Source of the DNA: Diaphorobacter sp. HDW4B
Lineage (GTDB): Bacteria; Pseudomonadota; Gammaproteobacteria; Burkholderiales; Burkholderiaceae_C
DNA: 64,000 nt
Reading direction: 5' to 3'
Assembly (NCBI RefSeq): GCF_011305535.1
Contig: NZ_CP049905.1
Span: 2,449,501-2,513,500, forward strand
Shown: positions 9,466 through 17,600 of the stretch, in pieces
Layout of the letters: every line of letters begins with the position of its first letter
Position numbering within the stretch: the first letter of the stretch is position 1
Translations under genes and position numbers: made by a program
The notes under the pieces: generated by a model
What the model saw: the letters and a program-made list of their open reading frames with translations, nothing else
What the model was told of the DNA's origin: nothing
Databases searched by the model: none

Positions 9466-10790
9466 CGATCAGCCTGAACGCAACGCACGATCCGCAACTG
9501 CGCAGCTGGGTGGAAAGCGCCAACATCGCAGGCACGGACTTCCCGATCCAGAACCTGCCTTTTGCCGTTTTCCGCACGCAGGGAACGCAGGAAGCCGCGC
9601 GCTGCGGCGTGGGCATTGGCGACGAGATTCTGGACATCAGCGCCTGCCTGCAGCTCTTCACGGGCGATGCCCGCCAAGCCGCAGATGCCTGCGCAGAATC
9701 GACGCTGAACGCGCTCATGGCGCTCGGCAATCAGGCCGCTTCCGCCCTGCGCGGCGCGCTGTCCAGGCTGCTCGCGGCGGGCAATGAAGAACACCGTGCG
9801 GTGCTGTCTTCGGCGCTCATTCCGATGAGCAACGCCGAGCTGCTTCTGCCCGTGAAGATCGCCGGCTACACCGACTTCTTCGCGTCCATCCACCACGCCA
9901 CCAACGCCGGTCGCCTGTTCCGTCCCGACGCGCCCCTGCTGCCCAACTACAAGTACGTTCCCGTGGGCTACAACGGCCGCGCCAACAGCATCCGAGTGAG
10001 CGGCGACCGCGTGCAGCGCCCGTGGGGACAACTCAAGGCCGCCGACGCGCCAGCCCCCGTTTTCGCGCCCGCGAAACGGCTGGACTACGAAGTCGAGCTG
10101 GGCATGTACATCGGCACCTCGTCGCGCGATGGCGAGCCGGTCAGCGTGGCCAATGCCTGGGATCACATCTTCGGCTTCTCGCTGCTCAACGACTGGTCCG
10201 CGCGCGACGTGCAGTCCTGGGAATACCAGCCGCTCGGCCCCTTCCTCGCCAAGAGCTTCGCGACCAGCGTGTCGCCCTGGGTGGTGACGGCCGAGGCGCT
10301 CGCACCGTTCCGCGTGGCCGTGCTCACGCGCGCCGAGGGAGATCCGGCACCGCTGCCGCATCTGCTCGACGCAGCCGACCAAAGCAGCGGCGCGCTCAAC
10401 ATCCGCATCGACGCCACCTTGCGCACGGCCCAAATGCGCGAGAACGACGCGCCCGCGCATACGCTTTCGCGCTCCAACACCGAGCTGCTGTACTGGAGCT
10501 TTGCGCAGATGGTGGCGCACCACAGCAGCAACGGCAGCGCCATCGACACAGGCGACCTGATGGGCTCGGGCACAGTGTCCGGCGCCAGCCAGGATGCGCT
10601 GGGCAGCCTGCTGGAGATCACGCGCGGCGGCGCAGAGCCGATGCTGCTTTCCGCCACCGGCGAGCAGCGCACCTTCCTCGAAGACGGCGACGAGGTGATC
10701 TTCCGTGGCCGCTGCGAGCGCGACGGCCATGTGCCGATCGGCTTCGGCATCTGCACCGGCACGCTGCTACCAGCCCACAAGCCATCATGA
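9462..10790 (+). CDS. Fumarylacetoacetate hydrolase-type enzyme
   Basis: A 442-residue protein of fumarylacetoacetase length and architecture. The N-terminal part SWVESANIAGTDFPIQNLPFAVF and the core DWSARDVQSWEYQPLGPF and FATSVSPWVV closely follow genuine fumarylacetoacetases, which hydrolyse the C-C bond of fumarylacetoacetate in tyrosine/homogentisate breakdown. The start is GTG at 9462 overlapping the SDR stop. The neighbours (SDR, NIPSNAP, VOC) are not the standard homogentisate genes, so the natural substrate may be a related acylpyruvate. Confidence 0.88.
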   Translation: MTISLNATHDPQLRSWVESANIAGTDFPIQNLPFAVFRTQGTQEAARCGVGIGDEILDISACLQLFTGDARQAADACAESTLNALMALGNQAASALRGALSRLLAAGNEEHRAVLSSALIPMSNAELLLPVKIAGYTDFFASIHHATNAGRLFRPDAPLLPNYKYVPVGYNGRANSIRVSGDRVQRPWGQLKAADAPAPVFAPAKRLDYEVELGMYIGTSSRDGEPVSVANAWDHIFGFSLLNDWSARDVQSWEYQPLGPFLAKSFATSVSPWVVTAEALAPFRVAVLTRAEGDPAPLPHLLDAADQSSGALNIRIDATLRTAQMRENDAPAHTLSRSNTELLYWSFAQMVAHHSSNGSAIDTGDLMGSGTVSGASQDALGSLLEITRGGAEPMLLSATGEQRTFLEDGDEVIFRGRCERDGHVPIGFGICTGTLLPAHKPS

Positions 10791-11122
10791 TCATCGAGCA
10801 GCGCACCTACACCGCCCTGCCCGGCAAATGGCGCGACTACCTCGCGCTCTACCAGGCCGAGGGCTTGACGATCCAGCATCGCATCCTCGGTCGCATGGTG
10901 GGGTACTACACGACCGAAACCGGCCCGCTCAACCAGATCGTGCACCTCTGGGCGTACCAGGATCTGAACGAGCGCGCCGAGCTGCGCACGCAGCTCGCGG
11001 CTGATCCCGACTGGCAGAAGTACGTGGCGAAGATGCTGCCGCTGCTGCAAAGCCAGGAGTCGAAATTCCTCAACCCGGCGCCGTTCTTCACACCGATGTG
11101 GAACGAGCCCAAGGCGGCCTGA
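10787..11122 (+). CDS. NIPSNAP-family protein
   Basis: A 111-residue dimeric alpha/beta-barrel type protein: MIIEQRTYTALPGKWRDYLALY and the LNQIVHLWAYQDLNERAELR core are characteristic of the NIPSNAP family. The start overlaps the stop of the hydrolase gene (ATGA). The biochemical role of the family is not settled; the position suggests an accessory role in the same catabolic pathway. Confidence 0.85.
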   Translation: MIIEQRTYTALPGKWRDYLALYQAEGLTIQHRILGRMVGYYTTETGPLNQIVHLWAYQDLNERAELRTQLAADPDWQKYVAKMLPLLQSQESKFLNPAPFFTPMWNEPKAA

Positions 11123-11145
11123 ACGCCACCCTCCGGAGACCGAAC

Positions 11146-11715
11146 ATGCTTTGCAAGAAACTCCACCACGCCGCCTTTCGCTGCAAGGACGCAGCCGAGA
11201 CCGTGCAGTTCTACACCGAGGTGCTGGGCCTCAAGTTCGCGCACGCGATGGGCGAGGACCATGTGCCCTCCACCGGCAAGTACAGCCCGCACATCCACAT
11301 CTTCTTCGAGATGGAAGACGGCTCCAATATCGCCTTTTTCGAATGTCCGAAGGACGATGGTGAGCTGTCCGGTCGCGATGCGGCCACGCCCGGCTGGATC
11401 CAACATTTCGCGTTCGAGGTGGAAAACCTGGACGCCGTGCTGCAGGCCAAGCAGGATCTGGAAGCCAAGGGCGTCACGGTGGTCGGCCCGACCAACCATG
11501 ACGACTTCATCACCTCGATCTACTTTTTCGACCCCTCGGGCCATCGTCTGGAACTGACCGCGCGCACTTGCGAGCCATCGAGATACCGGATTTTCGAGAA
11601 AGAGGCACCCGAAGTTCTCGCCCTGTGGAATCAGACACATGACTGGTCCCAAAGGGCCCTTCTTTACGGCTCCCAGACCGGGTACGCACGCAAAGACGAG
11701 GCAGAATCAGTGTAA
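11146..11715 (+). CDS. VOC-superfamily (glyoxalase/dioxygenase-fold) protein
   Basis: A 189-residue protein with paired beta-alpha-beta-beta-beta modules: LHHAAFRCKDAAETVQFYTEVLGLKF, IQHFAFEVENLDAV and SIYFFDPSGHRLELT. The His in HHAAF, the Glu in FFEMEDG and the Glu in HRLELT could bind a divalent metal, as in glyoxalase I and extradiol dioxygenases. It starts at 11146 after CGGAGA, 23 nt beyond the NIPSNAP gene. The reaction is not determined. Confidence 0.83.
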   Translation: MLCKKLHHAAFRCKDAAETVQFYTEVLGLKFAHAMGEDHVPSTGKYSPHIHIFFEMEDGSNIAFFECPKDDGELSGRDAATPGWIQHFAFEVENLDAVLQAKQDLEAKGVTVVGPTNHDDFITSIYFFDPSGHRLELTARTCEPSRYRIFEKEAPEVLALWNQTHDWSQRALLYGSQTGYARKDEAESV

Positions 11716-11752
11716 GTACGAATTGTTTCAATTGGCACATAAGGAGACTCTC

Positions 11753-12745
11753 TTGCCAAGCACACGTTCCTCCTCGTTTTCGCGTCGACATGTACTGACT
11801 GCCGGGGCTGCTGCCCTGGCAGCGCCGTCCCTCTCCTGGGCACAGGCAAGCTACCCCACCCATCCGGTCACGCTGACCCACGGCTTCGGTGCCGGGGGCA
11901 ATGCCGACGTGGTGGCGCGCCTCGTCGCGCAGAAGCTTTCCGAGTCGCTCAAACAACCCGTGGTAGTCGACATCAAGAGCGGCGCGGGCGGAGTGATCGC
12001 GAGCAATGCCGTCGCCAAGGCCGCACCGGACGGCTACAACCTCGTCATGCTCACGGGCGCACACACCGTGTCCGCCGCGCTCAAGAAGAAGCTGCCCTAC
12101 GACCCGGTGAAGGACTTCTCGTTCATCTCCACCGTGTCGGCCTTCCCGTTCGTGGTCGCCGTGCGCGCCGAGCATCCGGCCAAGAACCTGGCCGAACTGC
12201 TGGAAATGGCCAAGAAGGAACCGGGCCGCATCACCTTCACGTCCGTGGGTGTGGGCTCGACCCAGCACATGGTCGGTGAGCTGCTCGGCTCCACCGCCAA
12301 CGTGCAGTTGGTGCACGTGCCCTACCGTGGCGGCGGCGCACCCGTGCAGGCCGTGATCGCGGGCGACGTGGACATCCTGACCGACACCCTGACCGTGGCC
12401 GCACCGCACATCAAATCGGGCCGTCTGCGCGCTCTGGGCATCACCAGCGCGGCGGAATGGCCGACCATGATGGGCGTGCCGCCGGTGTCTTCCGTGCTGC
12501 GTGGCTTTGAAGTGCGCTCGTGGCTGGGTCTGGCGGCTCCTGCCAAGACACCGCAAGCCATCATCGACCGCCTCTCCGCCGATGTGAACACCGCCCTGCG
12601 CGGCGCCGACATCCAGAAGACGCTGTTCGACTCGGGCAGCATGTCGTCGCGCAGCACGCCCGCCGAATTCCGCCGCATGGTGGAGCGCGAAGTCAAGCGC
12701 TGGCGCGAGGTGATCACCAAGGTGAACATTCCGCTGCAGGACTGA
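11753..12745 (+). CDS. Bug-type periplasmic receptor of a tripartite tricarboxylate transporter
   Basis: About 330 residues; it starts at a TTG (11753) placed 6 nt after AAGGAGA, because no ATG fits. The N-terminus has SRRHVLTAGAAALAAPSLSWAQA, a twin-arginine-like export signal. The mature part shows YPTHPVTLTHGFGAGGNADVVARLVAQKL and LVHVPYRGGGAPVQAVIAGDVD, the binding-protein signature of the TctC/Bug family. Such receptors bind carboxylates; it probably captures the substrate of the surrounding pathway. No TctA/TctB membrane genes are nearby. Confidence 0.9.
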   Translation: MPSTRSSSFSRRHVLTAGAAALAAPSLSWAQASYPTHPVTLTHGFGAGGNADVVARLVAQKLSESLKQPVVVDIKSGAGGVIASNAVAKAAPDGYNLVMLTGAHTVSAALKKKLPYDPVKDFSFISTVSAFPFVVAVRAEHPAKNLAELLEMAKKEPGRITFTSVGVGSTQHMVGELLGSTANVQLVHVPYRGGGAPVQAVIAGDVDILTDTLTVAAPHIKSGRLRALGITSAAEWPTMMGVPPVSSVLRGFEVRSWLGLAAPAKTPQAIIDRLSADVNTALRGADIQKTLFDSGSMSSRSTPAEFRRMVEREVKRWREVITKVNIPLQD

Positions 12746-12793
12746 GAAGCAGCACCCACTTTCCACACGCGGCACAATCGTGCCGATCCGATC

Positions 12794-12825
12794 AGCCGCC
12801 GTGCGCGACCACGGCGGCTTTTTTT
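12794..12825 (+). terminator. Rho-independent terminator after the Bug receptor gene
   Basis: AGCCGCCGTG and CACGGCGGCT form a perfect stem with a short loop, followed by seven T. Confidence 0.9.
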
Positions 12826-12851
12826 GACCTTCACTTTCTACGGAACCCCTC

Positions 12852-13409
12852 ATGGACATCCTCGGAATCTGCGGCAGCCAACGCAGCCAATCGTTCAACC
12901 GCATGGTGCTCAACCTCGCAGGCGACTGCATGCCCGCGCCCATGAAACTCAGCACGCTCGACTGGGACGCCGTGCCGCCGTTCAACGCCGACGTGCTGGC
13001 CAAGGGCTTCCCCGAATCGGTCGCCGCCGTGCGCGAGCGCATTCGCCGCGCCGACGGTGTGGTCATCGTCACGCCCGAGTACAACTTCTCCGTGCCCGGC
13101 ATGCTCAAGAACCTGATCGACTGGATTTCGCGCGGCGAAGACCAGCCGTTCAACAACAAGCCCATCGCGATTCTCTCGGCCACCGGCGGCCCTCTGGGCG
13201 GCGCGCGCGTGCAGTACGACCTGCGCAAGGTGCTGATGTTCATGAACACTCAGGTGCTGGTGAAGCCCGAAATCTTCGTGGGCAACGTCAATCAAAAGTT
13301 CGACGCCAACGGTCAGTGCACCGATGAACTCACCCGCCAGTTCATCACCGCGCAGATGACGGCCTTCAAGGCATGGATCGAACGCCAGCAACGCGCCAAC
13401 GCGGTCTGA
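12852..13409 (+). CDS. NADPH-dependent FMN reductase (chromate/quinone reductase type)
   Basis: A 185-residue flavodoxin-like protein with the N-terminal GICGSQRSQSFNR phosphate loop and the TPEYNFSVPGMLKNLIDWISR signature of the FMN_red family (ChrR, WrbA relatives). It transfers electrons from NAD(P)H to FMN, quinones or other acceptors. It follows the terminator above, so it has its own promoter, and precedes another flavoenzyme. Confidence 0.9.
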   Translation: MDILGICGSQRSQSFNRMVLNLAGDCMPAPMKLSTLDWDAVPPFNADVLAKGFPESVAAVRERIRRADGVVIVTPEYNFSVPGMLKNLIDWISRGEDQPFNNKPIAILSATGGPLGGARVQYDLRKVLMFMNTQVLVKPEIFVGNVNQKFDANGQCTDELTRQFITAQMTAFKAWIERQQRANAV

Positions 13410-13532
13410 TCCCCGTCCGCAAGAGCCGAAAGGCTTTTTCGAAAAAGGGTTTGTGCAGCCGCCCTGCACGGCCCTTCCAAGCGGATTAATCTTGAGGCCA
13501 TCCCTTCTGTCCCTGTAGAGAGAAAAGGCCTC

Positions 13533-14648
13533 ATGACCACCACTCTGTTCTCCCCGCTTCAAGCTGGCGATCTGCATCTGCACAACCGCGTCGCCATGGC
13601 GCCGCTCACGCGCAACCGCTCGCCCAACGCCGTGCCGCGCGACATCACCGCCACCTACTACGCACAGCGCGCCAGCGCCGGTCTCCTGATCACCGAAGGC
13701 ACGGCCATCGACCCGTTCGCACAGGGCTATGCCGACGTGCCGGGTCTCTACGGCACCGAACAGCTCGACGGCTGGAAAAAGGTGACCGATGCCGTGCACG
13801 CACGCGGCGGCAAGATCGTCACGCAGCTCTGGCATGTGGGCCGCATCTCGCATGTGGACCTGCTGCCCGAAGGCTTGCCACCCGTGGCACCGTCTGCCGT
13901 GCAGGCCAACACCCGCACCTACGTGATCGACCAGGCCACCGGCAAGGCAGGCTTCGTGCCCGTGTCCGCACCGCGCGCATTGCAGGCCAAGGAATTGCCG
14001 GTGATCGTGCACTCCTTCGTGCAAGCCGCCCGCAGCGCAGTGGAAACGGCAGGCTTCGACGGCGTGGAAATCCACGCGGCCAACGGCTACCTGCTTGACC
14101 AGTTCATGAAGGATGGAGCCAACCAGCGCACCGACGACTACGGCGGCTCCATCGAAAACCGCGCCCGCCTGCTGCTTGAAGTCACGCGTGCGATTGCCGA
14201 TGCGATCGGCGCAGGCAAGGTCGGCATCCGCCTCTCGCCCGTCACGCCCGCCAACGACATCGTGGACAGCCACCCGCAGCCGCTGTTCGACTACGTGGCC
14301 CGCCAACTCGCACCACTCGGTCTGGCCTACATCCACGTGATCGAAGGCGCGACCGGCGGCCCACGCGAGGTCGAAGGTCGCCCGTTCAACTACGCCCAGT
14401 TCAAGGACAGCTACCGCATGGCTGGCGGCAAGGGCGCATGGATGGTCAACAACGGCTACGACGCCGACATGGCAGCCCATGCCGTTGCCAGCGGCCATGC
14501 CGACATGGTGGCCTTCGGCAAGCTGTATATCGCCAATCCCGATCTGGTCGAGCGCCTGCGCGAGAAGGCACCGCTCAATCCATGGGACCAGCACACCTTC
14601 TACGGCGGCGGCGAGCACGGCTACACCGACTATCCCAAGCTCGCCTGA
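13533..14648 (+). CDS. Old Yellow Enzyme family ene-reductase
   Basis: A 371-residue FMN barrel: LFSPLQAGDLHLHNRVAMAPLTRNRS at the start, QLWHVGRISH (FMN-near region), FDGVEIHAANGYLLDQFMKDGANQRTDDYGGSIENR in the centre and the C-terminal AFGKLYIANPDL, all close to NemA/XenB-type alkene reductases. It reduces activated C=C bonds, for example in unsaturated carbonyls or nitro compounds, using NADPH. The gene ends 30 bp from the end of the convergent ATPase gene. Confidence 0.93.
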   Translation: MTTTLFSPLQAGDLHLHNRVAMAPLTRNRSPNAVPRDITATYYAQRASAGLLITEGTAIDPFAQGYADVPGLYGTEQLDGWKKVTDAVHARGGKIVTQLWHVGRISHVDLLPEGLPPVAPSAVQANTRTYVIDQATGKAGFVPVSAPRALQAKELPVIVHSFVQAARSAVETAGFDGVEIHAANGYLLDQFMKDGANQRTDDYGGSIENRARLLLEVTRAIADAIGAGKVGIRLSPVTPANDIVDSHPQPLFDYVARQLAPLGLAYIHVIEGATGGPREVEGRPFNYAQFKDSYRMAGGKGAWMVNNGYDADMAAHAVASGHADMVAFGKLYIANPDLVERLREKAPLNPWDQHTFYGGGEHGYTDYPKLA

Positions 14649-14678
14649 CGGCCCATCGAGCTGAGCAACGCGAAAGGA

Positions 14679-17600
14679 CTACTTGTCCTTCTCGCGCTGC
14701 TCCAGCTCGTCGCGCGCCATGGTGTTGAACGCATTGTCGATATCGTCAGCGCGCAGCGTGGGCTTGCCCGATTTGCGCAGCGCGTCGATCTGCTCCTGCA
14801 TGCGCGTGGCCACCTGCATGAGCACGCGGTGCAAGCCCAACTGCTGACGCCGCGAATGCTCCAGGTGATCGGCCACCGGCTGCATCGCCGACTGCACCAA
14901 AGCGCCCAAACGCTGCACAGCGCGCTCGGATGCCTCAACGCCCCCCACCCCTTGCCCACCTTGCGATGAACGCGCCAGCGCCTCGCTGATGCGCTGCAGT
15001 GACTCGTCCGACGCACGCTGGGCGCTCTGCAGCTGATTCAGCAGATCACCCCAGTCGCTCGCCGACTGTTTGGCCTGCGCTTGCTGCAACTGGCCGAGCT
15101 TCAGGAACAACTGCCCCTGCCTGTCGGCCTGCGAAAGGCTCTGCGCACTGCCGGTCTGCTGCGTCGTCGCCAGATCGCGCGTCGCCGCCACCAGATCCAC
15201 CAACTGCGACGCCACACGCGTGCCCGCATCGGCACCCGCACCGCCCATGGCCTTCTGGCGCAGGAACTCGGCCTTGATGTCGTTCCAGCGCGTGGACTGC
15301 TCGGCATTCAGCGCACCACGCAATTCGCGTAGCTTGAGCAGGTTTTCTTCGGCACCCGTGGTCAGCATCTGCGCTTCGCCCTGGTAGTGGTCGTCGAGCA
15401 TCTGCTGCATCTCGGCATCGTTCATCACCGGCGTGATCTTCTCCGAGAGCTTGTTCATGTTGCGATAACTGCCCTGCAGCTTGAACGGCGGCTCCTGGCG
15501 GTAGTTGTCGTCCTGCGCGGCGCTCTGGATGTACTGCTGGTTCACGCGATAGACCACCTCGCGCACCTTGAGCATGCGCTGCAGCGTGGCGTCGATCTCG
15601 CGCAGCTCCGCCGACGAATACTCGTGGCTCAGCGCGTTGCTCGACACGTCCTTGCCCTGCGCCTTGTCGATCAGCAGATACAGGTCCTGCAAGCTGCGCG
15701 TGGCCATCGGCGCGAGCACGGCGTTGGACGTCATGCTGTTCTCGATGTAGCTGAGTTTGAACACATCCTCCATGCCGCCCAGCACATCGCCCAGGTTGTA
15801 GATGTCCGCTCGGTTGGCGAGCATGTCCGGGATCTTGAACACCTCGCCCGATTCGGTGTACGGATTGCCCGCCATGACGATGCAAAAGCGCTTGCCGCGC
15901 AGATCATGCGTCTTGGTCTGGCCGCGCCACACGCCTTCGATGCGGCGCGTGCCGTCCGACAGCGAGATGAACTTCTGCAGAAACTCCGGATGCGTGTGCT
16001 GAATGTCGTCGATGTACAGCATCACGTTGTTCGCCATCTCCAGCGCAAGATTCAGCTTTTCCAGCTCCTTCGCCGCCGTCGCATCGGGTGCCTGCGCCGG
16101 GTCGAGCGAACGCACGGAATGCCCCAGCGCCGGGCCGTTGATCTTCATGAAGATCAGGCCCAGGCGGCTCGCCACGTACTCCATCAACGTGGTCTTGCCG
16201 TAGCCCGGTGGCGAGATCATCATCAACAGGCCCATCTGGTCGGTGCGCCGCGTCTCGCCCACCGCGCCGATCTGCTTGGCCAGGTTGTCGCCGATCACCG
16301 GCAGATAGCTCTCGTTGATCAGCTTGTTGCGCACGAACGAAGTCAGCGGCTTGGCCTTGAACTCCTCCACGCGAATGCGTTCGCGGTAGCCCTTGAGCAC
16401 CTGCTGACGAAGTTGCTGATAACGCTCGAACTGCGGCACGAAAATGCGGAAATGGTGCGCAGCCCGCATGCCCAGATCATCGATCTGCAGCGTCATCGCG
16501 CCGTTGGCAATGCGCGGATGCTGCCCCAGCAAACCTTGCACGGGCGCGCGCAGATCGACATTGCTCACCGTGTTCGGCACATGGCTCGCGCAGGTCAGCC
16601 ACGATGCGGCCTCGCCGCAATACGCAAGCAGCGCATCGCCCTCGGGTGTCTTGAGCGCCTTGCAGGCCGTCTGCAACCAATGCAGCGCGCTGCGCCAGCG
16701 CTCGGCCAGCGGTGCAGCCTGATTGCGATGCTGGCGGTCATCACCGCGCCAGTAGGCCTGCATGTCATCCCACTGCGTCGGGTTCTGCGTGTCGCTCTTG
16801 AGCGCGGTCTGCAACGCGGCAACCGCCGATTGGCCGTAGCTCGAAAAGTGAAACCGCAAAGCCTTCTGCGCGAGCTCTGCCTGCAGATAGTTGGCCGCCG
16901 CGCGAATCAATCCGTCGATATCGCCATGCGCAGACAGCTCGTTGAACACCTCCAGCACACCGCGTTCATCGGCAAACCCACGCAGCTGCGCGCCGATGTC
17001 GGCCTGCAGCGTCAGCAGTTCGGTCTCGCTCGCAAACAGCGTCTGCATGGAATGCGCATGCTGCGCGCGGCGCGGCCATTGCGCAATCGCGGCGGCCAAC
17101 TGCGGCTGCTGGATGCGCTCATGCTCGCTCCAGAACAACACCGCCAGCGCACGCGCATCGGGCCCGAAACGCAGCACGCCCGCCGCATCGCGCAGGGGCA
17201 AAAGCGCCTGAATGATCAGCGCCGCATCGTGGTCGTGAATACCGCGTTCGTAGCCTTCGCGATAACGCGGCGCGGCGAACTCGCGAATGGCTTGCGTGAG
17301 CGCCGCGTTGTCGATGGCCAACTGCTTGAGGCGCGTGTCATCCCAGCCATCGGTGCGATTGCGCGCGGCCTGCACGACACTCAATGCAAGGTATTCACCG
17401 CGATAGAACTCCGGCGATTCGGCCAACGTGGAGACATCCCAGTACGCCTGCAATTGCGCCAGTTCGGGACTGTCCACGGCCTCGAAATATTCCGTGCCGA
17501 CCAGATGCAGAAACAGCGCGCCATTGCGCGGCAGCAGCGTGAGTTCCAGGTCCTGATTGCCGACGCTGAACTTGTGCCGACCGAGCTTGATGACGTTGCC

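Noticed and set aside
12831-14618. A 595-codon minus-strand frame opposite the FMN reductase and Old Yellow Enzyme genes
   Set aside because: It crosses two well-supported genes and has no conserved motif.
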